A stretch of DNA of 64,000 nt, taken from assembly GCF_007565055.1 (NCBI RefSeq), contig NC_044557.1, forward strand, positions 79,860,019-79,924,018. Direction: 5' to 3'. Position numbers and translations under genes: made by a program. Source of the stretch: Rhinopithecus roxellana (Eukaryota > Chordata > Mammalia > Primates > Cercopithecidae). This document shows, piece by piece, positions 36,549 to 46,859 of this stretch; the first letter of the stretch is position 1, and the number at the start of each line of letters is the position of its first letter. The notes beneath the pieces were generated by a model that was not told where the DNA came from, did not search any database, and was given only the letters and a program-made list of their open reading frames with translations.

Positions 36549-36556
36549 TGTAAACA
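36549..36556 (-). promoter_or_regulatory. miR-30 family 8mer seed match
   Basis: Plus strand TGTAAACA gives TGTTTACA on the mRNA, an 8mer match to miR-30a-e. It lies 15 nt from the miR-221/222 match. Confidence 0.65.
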
Positions 36557-38170
36557 GCTAGGCAGAGCCAGAACTGACTCTAATGCATGATGGAATATCT
36601 TTGTTGCATACGTACACTGTAGAAAATAATTATTCAATATGTCAGGCACCATTATTTGAAATGTAATACATTAATATTTACTAGAAAAATAAGTTTTTTT
36701 TTTCCTATTTGTTCTCCCAACTTCTTTAATGAAATAAGTTAATCTGACAGTGCATCCAGTAGCTTGTAATATCTTCTACATCTCCGTGGCAAAAAATAAA
36801 CTACTGGCTGGGACAATATAATGCAAATTATTAAAGTCAGTCCTTGTACATACATCCTTGTAGCAAGCATTGAGGCTCGACTAACAGCACCTTTAACCAA
36901 TTATTTAATGTTCAGTTATTTAGCCCTATTTCCCTGAGCAGTTATGCTGAGGAGCTTTCCCTTCATGGATAGTTTTTACAAAGCCTTAAGTATTAAAAGT
37001 TCTATGAGGACATAATTCTAAGAATCCTATTTAATGCTACTTAACTAAATCTGTATACATGTAATGAAGGGATTGACTAGTACATATACCAACTGTCAGT
37101 CTGTGGTAACGTAACCTTAGACGCTGCCTGACCACAAAGTTTGGAAATTATATTTAACCAAAAGAAAATAAATAAATACAGCAGGTTACCTTATGAAGAA
37201 ATGCCATGTGTTCTAAACAAATTAAACCCATGGTCTGACATTTGTATCCATCTATGCTTTTGAATTGAGGGGATTCCTTTAGTTATAATGTGCCAAGTGA
37301 GATTAGTAACCAACAAGAGGCTTAGAAAAGCAAATCCATACTGGCTCATCACACACAAGAAAGAAATACCTGGCTAAAATGAAATTACTACGGAAGCATC
37401 GAGGACATTGTTTTTTCAAATGGGTACGTGTGGACAAAATGAAATCTAAACCGCAAACAAAAGGACTACTGAGTATTTGAACATCTAAAGGACAAAAATA
37501 TCAGAGAGGGTGTGCATGTGTATGTACAGGCAGGGCTGGCTAAAAACAGCGTGCCACCATCTGTCATGTTTCTTGCTGCACTCTAACCAAGCCTAACCAC
37601 AGCTCGCATTTCTAGGTCAAAATCTGAAACATGGCCAATGAGAGAAGACTAAATTGAGAGGACGTCATTTTTCTTTCATTGCCCTGGATCTTCAATTTCT
37701 CCTCCTCTGCCTAGGGTTTCATGATACTTATAAATTTAGGCAACAATTTGTGGGTTTTGGAACAAATGGTCCAATGGCCAGTCCAATACTGCTTTAGTAT
37801 AATAATATGGAAACCCTTTCAAATTCCAGACAGTTTTGGTCTCTTTCTTTATAAATACATTAATTCTAGTCTGGTGATATCTCTTATGGATGATTTCCCC
37901 AGTACATATTAGCCAAGATGGTTTTGACTTAACAGGTTTTAAAAAGTGATTGTTTACCATCTTCCATTCTTTCTCATTGACCATTTATCTTACTTTTTAA
38001 TCTTGGTAACCTACTCATCAAAAGAAAGAATAATAAAAGAAGGGAATTTCATGTTGGATAAGGCAGGCTCTATGAAGTATTTTTTTAATAGGTCTCCATA
38101 AGACATTACAAGCTATTGAATTCCCATCAAGAAAACCTATTTCTATTTAATTGTGCTAAGTGCTAAGGTT

Positions 38171-39232
38171 TTACTCTTTAGGTTTTCCATTTTTTTCCAC
38201 TTGTGCATTGTTCCTATGCAGGCCCCTCTGGATATGTGTTGTGAAGTCATATTTGTCCGTGCAAAGATGCTGGCATATGCTGCACTGGAAAGGTCCACTG
38301 TCACCATGGCAACTCATATGCAAAGCATACATCACTTCATCCAGAAAGACAATGCCACAGTGCACACATTTTGTTGAAAGTTCATCTTGAGTACTTCTAT
38401 CAACTTTCTCTGTTTTTACTACATTCAAGGGACCTTCATTTTTTACATTTGGTGGTGCCTTCGTTTTCTCCTTGGAGGCACCGTTTGCAGTTGGCCCAGG
38501 TCTGGAATGCTTGATCGCCAAATCTAGAGGAATGTCATTGTCTGATCCAACAGCTGAAAAATGAGGAGGCAGATTGAAGGTGGGATAAGGCACATAGTTT
38601 TGGCAAGGATTTGGTAGGCCAGGCACGTGACTCAAGTAGTGCGGATTCCCAGGAACGGAGAGCTTATATTTACTCCAGAACCGCAGCCAATCAGCTTCAC
38701 TCTGGAAGTCATTATGTACAAAGGGAAGTCCAAAAAGTGGGTACTGGTACTTTTCAATAGGGCTGCCTGGTGGTGAATAATTTGGGTGTTTCGCAGGTCT
38801 CATGTACTTTTCTATAGGACTGCCTCTCTCAGAACTTCCTTTCCCTTCAGATACGGATGAACTATTTCCTGGATCTCCAGTACTTTCCTGAGGACTTTTT
38901 ATCTGAATGTGCAAAGGTTGCATCCTTTTGTGAATATCCAGAGTTTGGCTGACCAGGACTGGCTGCTGAGCAGAATGGCTTTTAGTCAATGAACCCTGGG
39001 CTTCGTATTTACTTAGGCTGGGGAGCGGAATTTCTCTCTGGTGACTTTCAGTTAGATGATCTTCTGACCTCCTCTCTAACGGGCTTCCATTGACTTGCTC
39101 CTCACTGCTGCCCCTCTGCTGTTTGTTGAGCTGCTCAGCCTGAAGTGCCTCTGGGTTAAGGCGCTTTCTTGTTCTCCTCCTAATAATCTGCTCACCGTTG
39201 TTTTGTTTAATGATGTTTAAAGGCCTGGGAGT
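38171..39232 (-). CDS. TRPS1: TRPS1 terminal coding exon (C-terminal 353 residues)
   Basis: TRPS1 is a nuclear GATA-type transcriptional repressor of cartilage, bone and hair-follicle development; its loss causes trichorhinophalangeal syndrome. The exon starts after a minus-strand acceptor (polypyrimidine then CTGCAG at 39233-39238) and ends at TAA (38171-38173). Counting back from the 1281-residue human protein it covers residues 929-1281. Visible features: basic NLS RRRTRKR (946-952); a GSPIEKY heptad present twice (1065-1071, 1084-1090); PLDLA (1163-1167); psi-K-x-E SUMO motifs VKNE (K1192) and VKTE (K1201); two C2H2 Ikaros-type fingers, C1217/C1220/H1233/H1237 and C1245/C1248/H1261/H1267. 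The Ikaros fingers and SUMO sites are known to be needed for repression, and a region within about 985-1184 is reported to bind RNF4. The frame is intact with no internal stop. The 361-residue open frame extends 8 codons into the intron; its ATG is not a start. Confidence 0.98.
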   Translation of the reverse strand, partial: TPRPLNIIKQNNGEQIIRRRTRKRLNPEALQAEQLNKQQRGSSEEQVNGSPLERRSEDHLTESHQREIPLPSLSKYEAQGSLTKSHSAQQPVLVSQTLDIHKRMQPLHIQIKSPQESTGDPGNSSSVSEGKGSSERGSPIEKYMRPAKHPNYSPPGSPIEKYQYPLFGLPFVHNDFQSEADWLRFWSKYKLSVPGNPHYLSHVPGLPNPCQNYVPYPTFNLPPHFSAVGSDNDIPLDLAIKHSRPGPTANGASKEKTKAPPNVKNEGPLNVVKTEKVDRSTQDELSTKCVHCGIVFLDEVMYALHMSCHGDSGPFQCSICQHLCTDKYDFTTHIQRGLHRNNAQVEKNGKPKE

Positions 39233-39667
39233 CTGCAGAGAACACATACAATACATAAAAGGAAAACATTAAAAAATACATTAAAATGCATTAAAAATTC
39301 CTCACAAATATAAACCATGCTTAAGTTCAAAGCAGGGATAGGCCTTCTGCTGTAGATTTACTAAATCTCCTCCTTTTGCCCTAAGCAGGATCAGAGGAAG
39401 TAACCAAAGTGCACTATTTTACCCTAATTAAATCATGTCCATCTTTGCAGGGGAGACTGAAAACTTTAATCTACTTGAAAATAGCCTTTCCAAATGCAAC
39501 AGATTTTGAAAGATTGCATCATTTAGTGATGAAACTGTGTAGAAAGTTACTTGAAGTGATGTGATTTTTCTGAAATTTTTTTTCAATTTTTGAGTTGTGT
39601 ACTAAAATGCCAGCATACAAGAGTAACACAGGCGATACATATTGATAACAGTGGAAAAATTACACAT

Positions 39668-40016
39668 TGCTATAGACAGAATAAGTTTATATGTTGAAGC
39701 CCTAAACCACAGTGTGACTGTATCTGGAGAGAGGGTCCTTAGTAGGAAATTAAAGTTAAATGAGGTTGTAAGGGTGGGGCCCTAACCCAATGGGACTGTG
39801 GCCTTATGAGAAGAGGAAGAGAAACAGATCTCTCTCCACTGTGTGAGAGCACAGATAGAAGGTGGCTTAGTAAGGAAGAGAGCCCTCCTCAGAATCCAAC
39901 TTTGCTGGAACCCGATCTCCAATTTCTAGCTTTCACAATGTGAAAACAAAAATTTTGGCTGTTTAAGGCCACCCAGTTTATGGTATTTTGTTATGGCAAC
40001 CTAAGCAACTAATACA
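39668..40016 (+). mobile_element. MLT1-type MaLR solo LTR
   Basis: Begins TGCTATAGACAGAATAAG and ends CAACTAATACA, with the GGTCCTTAGTAGGAAATTAA and GGCCACCCAGTTTATGGTAT phrases of MLT1. It lies in the last TRPS1 intron, antisense to the gene, clear of both splice sites. Confidence 0.85.
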
Positions 40017-40616
40017 TGCATGCTTCTAAATAATTGCAAATGTGGATATAAAATATTAATATCAGAGCATAAATAATCAAAGATAAACTGACAGAATTGT
40101 GCAGAAATATATCAGGTCATCAGAGCAATATAGAGGGATTTTTTTTTATTCTCACTTCTACTTCTCTCCCTTTAATAATATATTTGTGATGAAAGATTTT
40201 ACTTAATAGGTGAAGCATTAGTTTTGTGTTGAAAATCTAAATTCATGTGTAGCTTTGGTTTAACTATCTGATCTGTCACTCTACTCTTAAAGTAAGTGCT
40301 AACTTTCATTCAGCTTAAGTATTTTGTTTAGCTTAAACATTACATGATTGGTATTTATGGACATGTTCAACAGGTATTTATATAATATGACTTAAATCCA
40401 TGGATAAGACTGTAATAAAAACTTTACTTGCAGTTGGAGCTCTTTGATGTATAAAATCAAAGGAATCAGTCTGATAAATTAATGCATATTTATAGGTTAA
40501 AAATTTAGGATAATCTTTAAATGAGCTAAAGTCTGATTTTTCTAAAAGATTACTGAAATCAGAAAATAATTTCTACATAAAACATGACTATAAATATAAA
40601 TTTATAAATTTGTAAC

Positions 40617-40661
40617 TTTATAAATTATACATTATGTGTATATAATGTATAATTTTATAAA
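40617..40661. repeat. AT-rich inverted repeat (hairpin)
   Basis: Arms TTTATAAATTATACATTAT (40617-40635) and ATAATGTATAATTTTATAAA (40642-40661) pair almost perfectly, with one extra T and a 6-base loop GTGTAT. Confidence 0.85.
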
Positions 40662-42454
40662 TTATAAATTTTTAAATATAAACACATATTCATAAATATG
40701 TTATAATAATATATATAAATTTTAAAATAAATATAAATATAAATACAATTTGTAAATTATTCCTAGAAGTGATACACTTGAATGCAAGGGAGTACCTCTT
40801 ATATCTTGAATGAGTACAACTATAAATCCTTTCTTGAACATTTCTGTTGTTACAAATGTACTTTGAAGTGAAGAAAGATAACACACTTATTGACAATTCA
40901 TTGTTAGTTTAAGAAAATGTAATGCAGCTTAGTTATGCCATGTGCATTTCTTTTGCTCAGATTTACAAAGGTTTACAAAGAGTTCATATTAGCATTATAA
41001 ACATATGCATTATTTAATCTATACACTGTAAAGAAACCTGAAATTTGCATAAATTCCTTTTTTAAACAATCATAACTTTTGTGTCAGTTTTTGACATGAA
41101 ATGTGAACATAACCTTTATGTATTTCAATGTATGGTTTTTTAAAAAACCTCAAAACTAAAAACATCTTACCTCTGGACAGATGAATGTTAAAATAATTTT
41201 TAGAAAATAGTTTAGCTCCTATCACAGTGGTTAAATTACCATAATCTGGCAGAGTAGTATTTTAATTTACTTTTGGCCTATGATTGGCCAGAGTTCAATT
41301 AAAATCATTAATGTCAGTTCCCATTAAATAGAAGCTTATTGCTATGCTTAAATGATGAAGGTTAAAAAAAAGTAAGTTGGTATGTGGTGGGGACAGAATC
41401 TTTCTACTTGCTACATGCTAATAACTAAGGTTTTTACAGGTTGCTGCCAATTAGTATTGTTAGCAGCATGGATTTTTTAAAGAGTGCTTCCAATAGTCCA
41501 TATATGAGAACGTTTTGTCTAAAATTGTATTCCCTGTAGCCATAATGTATTCACTGGCTTGTGCTAAGAGCTATGGTAAAATGCCAAACAAAATGAAAAA
41601 GGCACAGGGAAATAAATTTCTGTTTACGAAGTGGGGGATTCCTATTTTAAAGTCAGCTCTTGTCAGCAGATGAACTTTCTAAACTAAAAAAAAAATCCTT
41701 CAGTAAGTCAAATCCATATTCAGATGGAGGATTTGTGAGTTTTAATTTTATTACAGAATTCTAACTAAAATTTGAGGAAAAGTAATTCAAAGGACCTCCG
41801 TGAGCCAAAGCCAGCTGGAGATCTTAAAAGACAAAGTATCTTTGCACCTTACTCTACTCTGGTGTGTGTGCTATTCAGAACTTCAGATACCTTATTGAAA
41901 TACCCACTGAAGGCACTGTGGAGATTCATGTGATATTCTCTGATCCTAGTTCAGCTCAGAACTGTCCTTCCGAATGTGTCCCTCCAGCCCCTAAAGCGGA
42001 CAAGATAACACTTGCGAATTCCAAAGGTAAACTAGAAAATACTAATTCTTTCCCTGCCTTTTATTTTATACTGAACATGAAAGCGTCCTTTTTCATTTTT
42101 AAAAACGTTTTGCATATTTCTGAAACTTCTAAAAATTTTCTCCTTTTTACCTAAAATAATTTCACTGAATTCTGATAACCATTAATTCAACTATCTGCTG
42201 TGAAGTTCCCAGAAATCAATCATTTTCCTCTTTTATATCAAAAGAAGCATAATGCATTACTAATGACCTCAAACCTGTCTCCCCATCACATCTAAGCCAC
42301 TTTCACCATAAATCACACATGCACCCAAAGTGACTGTATTAAACAACCCTGCAGGGGTTGGCACTGCAAGCCAGGGAATGGGACTTATCACACCACAGAC
42401 CAGGCCAACACTGCTTTATAAAGCTTTTCCTGAAAGAGTGGAACAAGTTCTTAC

Positions 42455-42577
42455 CGAGTGAAGCTTCTGGTAGAGGCCACACGCATTGCATACATATCCG
42501 CCATTTGCATTCTTTCGCCAGAGAGAGGTCTTTGTGGTCAGGCAATTGGCACAAAAAACACCGGAGCCTCTACGCCT
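42455..42577 (-). CDS. TRPS1: TRPS1 penultimate coding exon: GATA zinc finger
   Basis: This 123-bp exon encodes 41 residues (888-928) in phase 0 at both ends. Splice sites on the minus strand are a pyrimidine-rich acceptor ending TTTCAG (42578-42583) and a GTAAGA donor (42449-42454). The product begins with RRRG, part of the known LRRRRG basic motif, and then gives a type IV GATA finger C-x2-C-x17-C-x2-C with cysteines 896, 899, 917 and 920. The finger core contains TSLWRKNANG. This is the only DNA-binding GATA finger of TRPS1 and recognises WGATAR sites. Missense changes in this exon are established causes of the severe TRPS type III phenotype. It joins the terminal exon to read LYQKLHS-TPRPLNI. 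The next upstream coding exon is outside the window. It is too short to show as a long ORF. Confidence 0.97.
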
Positions 42578-43497
42578 CTGAAACAGGGGAAAAAACCCAA
42601 GGTCAGAGGTGAGTCACATGATCAGTGGAGTTAGACCAAATCAACCCAGGAGTTTTGTCTTTAAACTAGCAACAATGACAGTATAAAACCACACTGCCCA
42701 TAATGAGGTCAGGTTCAATTGTGTTTAATAGGCACCACTGATTTTCATTATAATTAACCCTACAGTGATGGATGAGGTGTGTGGAACACCAAAGGCTTTT
42801 CACAGAAACAGCTTTAACTTTTTGAACTTTGGGTTTTATGGCTTTAATGATGGCTCCTAAATGCGGAACCCTAAAACATACCTTTTAAAAGTGTCAAAAC
42901 ACAAGTCAAAACGACAGAACATGGCAATATGTTTAATACACTTTGGAAAGGAGGAGCACATGCCACCTGAGCTTTAAAATATAGTCAAGTTTGGAATAAA
43001 TGTAAACCATTTAAAATCAAACTTGATTTGTGTGTTTTTGTATGTCATTCATGTAACGTAAGTATTAAGAGAATATAAGACACTCAATTCTGGTCTTTCG
43101 TTTGCAATTGTAAAATCTGAAAGATTCCTCTATTCCTCAAACATGAGAGGGTTTGGAGAAACTTCAGCCAATTAAAAGTACAGTATTACTAATGAGAACC
43201 CTTATGAGGTACCTACTTAAGTCAGGCAACACAGACCCTTCAATGGCTATTTATTTACTTTATTTGACTTAGACTTGGAAATCACAAGGGTTTCCAAATA
43301 CAAATTGATTCTAGTGGCCTGAGTTTTGTAATCAACAGGTTCAAAATACCTAAGAATATTTAAAACTAGATAATTAGTATTGCTTGTTCCATTCTTGCTA
43401 TCAAGTAATGATTCCATTAAACTTCTCACTTAAACAAAAGTCAGGCTGTGTTTGTAGGCACAAATACTAACAGGCAGGAAATGGAATTCTCTTGCTG

Positions 43498-43529
43498 AAA
43501 AAAAAAAAAGAAAAAAAAAAAAAAAAAGA
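43498..43529. repeat. Poly(A)-rich tract
   Basis: Two A runs separated by one G, followed by GAAAGACAG. No retroposed body was recognised next to it. Confidence 0.9.
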
Positions 43530-44969
43530 AAGACAGCCTGAATTGTAGTTCGGCTCTCCTTTCTCTAGGAAGCAAAGCCTTTAATGATAAAATATGCATG
43601 TTAGATAAGGAGTGGAAAAAGTCTTGCTGGAACCTAATTTTATTAGAAATTAAATATTACATGTGCTATAAGTCAAAATTTCAGGGATTCATAAAATTTA
43701 GGCAATTTATTTAACTCAAGTCCATACTGTAGAAGAGTGGTATCCCTGCCAAGAAAATACAATGGTTATAATTGTACTCTGATACATTTCAAATGGAAAG
43801 CTTTCTGCAGACATAATTTTGGCTTCAAGACTGGAACACTTTCTTGGCATTGAAAGGGCATTTGATTCATCGGGTGTTTCACAATGTATCACTAAAAAGA
43901 CCTGGTGAGCAGCCAGTTCCCTATAGGGTAATTTTTCCATCCAGATGCAAGTGCTATCAGAGGCCCTCGTCAGCTAAACTAATTATGATCTTGCAATTGC
44001 TGATGCCTGCTCACTCTAACATTCGACATCCTCCATTAATCATCAATACAAGGAAAATGAATGAAACGTAAAGAAATGAGGGCTGGTAAACTGCACAGCC
44101 ATAAAAATCTGAAATGAGAGCAATAACTTAACAAGATTGGGGGAATGTTTTTAGTGAGCACAAAGTCAGGCTAACAATTGCCCTTTTAAACCAAGAACAC
44201 GATTTCATTAGTGTAGCAGGTTGTGCTACTTTAGGTGATGTAATAAAAACTAGATTTTCAAAGATAATCTCTGGCTCCTCTTTTTCTCCTTCCCCCCACC
44301 CAACTCTGGACCAGGAATGTATCATGAGTTTCTAAGTCTCAATAACAGCAATAACAAATGTTGGGTGTCAGTCTGCAAGTCCCAATGAGGGCCTACTGCA
44401 AAAGTGGACTGCTGCTTCCCCCAAAATCAATGAAATATTAGAAGTTGTGTTTATCAAACATTTTGGGGATGCCCTTTATGCAAAGTAAACTGGGAGCCTA
44501 GTTAGGTTATAACTGTGAAACTTTCCTGGGGCTATCCTGTCATTTTCCTAGATCTAAATAACATGTTTGCAAATAAACACCAACTTGATACACACAAGGG
44601 CAATGTAAATGTCCATTGGGAAACTAACCCACATATATGGCTGCGGCTCAAATGTGAATGTGTAACCATTCACTCCAGCCTGCTTTTCTTTCCTTACGCC
44701 CTGGGTGCTTGACACACCATGCCAAAGTGGGTGTAATCCTGATTTCAGTGAGTGTTTCAACCCTTGCACAAGTTGGTGCTTAATTCTCTTGCAAAGAAAA
44801 TGCCTTTCATTAGATAGAGGGAAAATCCCGAAATTACAGCACTGGTTTCCAAAAGCACAGCTTGCTTTAAAAGCAGCACTTAGACTCCAATATAGTTTGC
44901 TATATTTTAGGTAAACCATATCACATTTTAAATATATCAGGAGTACTTTGAATACACTTATTCAGAGTC

Positions 44970-45121
44970 AGTAGAGCTTGGAGGTTAATAATCAGATTTA
45001 GGTGTCAGAACACTCGTATTCAAAACCTGTCTCTGCCATTTGCCAGGCACAACACTAGGCAAGTCACTTAACCTTTCAATGCTTAAAGTTCTCCGATCTT
45101 TACAGTGTTAGCTACTGTGAT

Positions 45122-45162
<41 letters not shown>

Positions 45163-45530
45163 AGGCAGAGTCTCACTCTGTCACCCAGGCTAAAGTGCCA
45201 TGGCGTGATCTTGGCTCACTGCAAACTCCAACTCCCGGGTTCAAGCAATTCTCCTGCCTCAGCCTCCCGAGTAGCTGGGATTACAGGCATGCACCACCAC
45301 GCCCAGCTAATTTTGTATTTTTTAGTAGAGATGGGGTTTCTCCATGTTGGTCAGACTGGTCTTAAACTCCCAATCTCAGGTGATCTGCCCACCTGGGCCT
45401 CCCAAAGTGCTGGGATTAGAGGCGTGAGCCACCACGCCCGGCTACTGTGATTCTTGTGTGGATTAACAGATGCAATTAAAACAGTGCTAGGGATGTAGTA
45501 AGTGCTCAACTCCTATTTGTCAAGAGAATT
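44970..45530 (+). repeat. MIR SINE split by an Alu
   Basis: The left part has AAAACCTGTCTCTGCCATTT and GGCAAGTCACTTAACCTTTC, the MIR core. It resumes after the Alu with GTGTGGATTAACAGATGCAA and TAGTAAGTGCTCAACTCC. Confidence 0.85.
45126..45440 (-). mobile_element. Alu element inside MIR
   Basis: Reverse Alu with a T run of about 36, ending CACGCCC. A perfect 15-bp target duplication GCTACTGTGATTCTT lies at 45111-45125 and 45441-45455. Confidence 0.96.
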
Positions 45531-46555
45531 CAATTATTATTTCTTTTGTATGAGAAAAATATTTTGTTAGTTTTCTTTTTAGCCCTTGAATCTTGTAATT
45601 TAATATTTGAGAGATACTTAAAACATAAGGTTGGATATTGTTAAATGTGTTTCTTTCATACCAATCTTATCAAATATGAGAATGGAAAGTTGAGTCAGAG
45701 TGAAATATCTAGGTGTTCGCACCTAGAATTCAATAGGAGCAAGCTTGCATGGGGGTGGAGAGTGGGAGGTAGGTGAGAAATTCTTTCACACACGAAGTTA
45801 CCTCCCATCTAAACATATTTAGTACTTTGGTAAGCCTAGTAGAACCTTATTTTTGGTGCAATGAAAATTTCTGGAAGCAGCAGAGAAGGTGGGAGAAGTA
45901 GGGAGTGAGTGTCCTGAGCTGTGTCACTGCAGAACCACATCTTTCTAAAACACCATACAGATGCGAGTCCTGACCTGGTCACACGGTGTACAGTGTAACC
46001 TGGCAGGACACAGTAAGGGATTTCCTTTGAAGTTATCAACATCCTTAGCCCAATCAAGGACAGGGAAGCAGCCTGTTACCAAAGGAATGCAGAGTAGAAG
46101 CCTTCTGAGCTCTAGTTTCAAAAACAAAACTTGGCTTTAACTTAAAGAAAAAGAAAAGCACTAACAACCTTATTTCATTCATACTTTATCCTGCATGGCA
46201 GTTTTAAAATACTTTGTCACTCTCCTTTGCAGTAAGCCTATATTAAGGACAGAAATCCCGTTTCCTAATCATCATTGAGTATTGTAAGGAATAAGCACCT
46301 AGGACAGTGCTCTGTTAGGCTAAATATTAAGAAAGTTGAAAATAATCCTGCCTGCTATTATTTCTATCGTTATTTTTTGAAAAAAATATTTTAGGAAAAA
46401 AAGTAGTGTTTTTTTTTTTTTTTTTTTTTTTTTTAGTCCCTTTTAAATGTCTTCCATTTAGGCTGACAAATTAATCTGGAGTTAGGCAGAGACGGTTGAT
46501 GATGTAGAAAACACAAGCAAGAAAATTCATGGTCCACTCTTACTTTCCACACTTC

Positions 46556-46859
46556 TTTTTTTTTTTTTTTTTTTTTTTTTTGAGTCGGAGTGTTGCTCTG
46601 TTGCCCAGGCTGGAGGGCAGTGACGCGATCTCGGCTCACTGCCACCTCCACCTCCTGGGTTCAAGTGATTCTCCTGCCTCAGCCTCCCATAGCTCGGATT
46701 ACAGACACCCGCCACCATGCCTGGCTAATTTTTTATTTTTAGTAGGGTCAGGTTTCACCATGTTGGCCAGGCTGGTCTCCAACTCCTGACCTCAGGTGAT
46801 CCACCCACCTCTGCTTCTCAAAGTGCTGGGATTACAGGCGTGAGCCACCACACCCAGCC
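46556..46859 (-). mobile_element. Alu element
   Basis: Reverse Alu from T run to CACACCCAGCC. A separate T run of about 24 lies upstream at 46411-46434. ORFs on both strands are Alu artefacts. Confidence 0.95.

Larger units (their letters stand above)
32670..38170 (-). other. TRPS1: TRPS1 3' untranslated region
   Basis: The region from the stop codon to the distal poly(A) signal is about 5.5 kb, which agrees with the known long TRPS1 3'UTR. It is unusually poor in Alu and L1 sequence compared with its surroundings. It holds a (CA)n tract (36473-36488), an (AAAAC)n tract (33429-33463), an ancient SINE-like segment (33270-33420), several internal TTTATT (AATAAA on the mRNA) that could serve as proximal poly(A) signals, miRNA seed matches and two Pumilio motifs. 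Exact cleavage position is inferred. ORFs in this stretch are short and do not resemble proteins. Confidence 0.85.
39233..42454 (-). other. TRPS1: TRPS1 last intron
   Basis: This intron of 3222 bp lies between the GATA exon and the terminal exon, with GTAAGA at the donor and CTCTGCAG at the acceptor. It holds a MaLR LTR (39668-40016), an AT-rich inverted repeat (40617-40661) and an exon-like open segment on the plus strand (41879-42026). The rest is AT-rich with no recognised gene. Confidence 0.93.

Noticed and set aside
36549..36556. TGTAAACA as a forkhead factor site
   Set aside because: It fits the FOX consensus, but it lies in a 3'UTR, and the miRNA reading is the simpler one.
38153..38390. 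Plus-strand ORFs over the TRPS1 3' coding end
   Set aside because: Shadow frames of the minus-strand zinc-finger exon.
42339..42612. ORFs across the GATA exon on both strands
   Set aside because: They cross the splice sites in the wrong frame; the real coding part is the minus-strand 42455-42577 exon.
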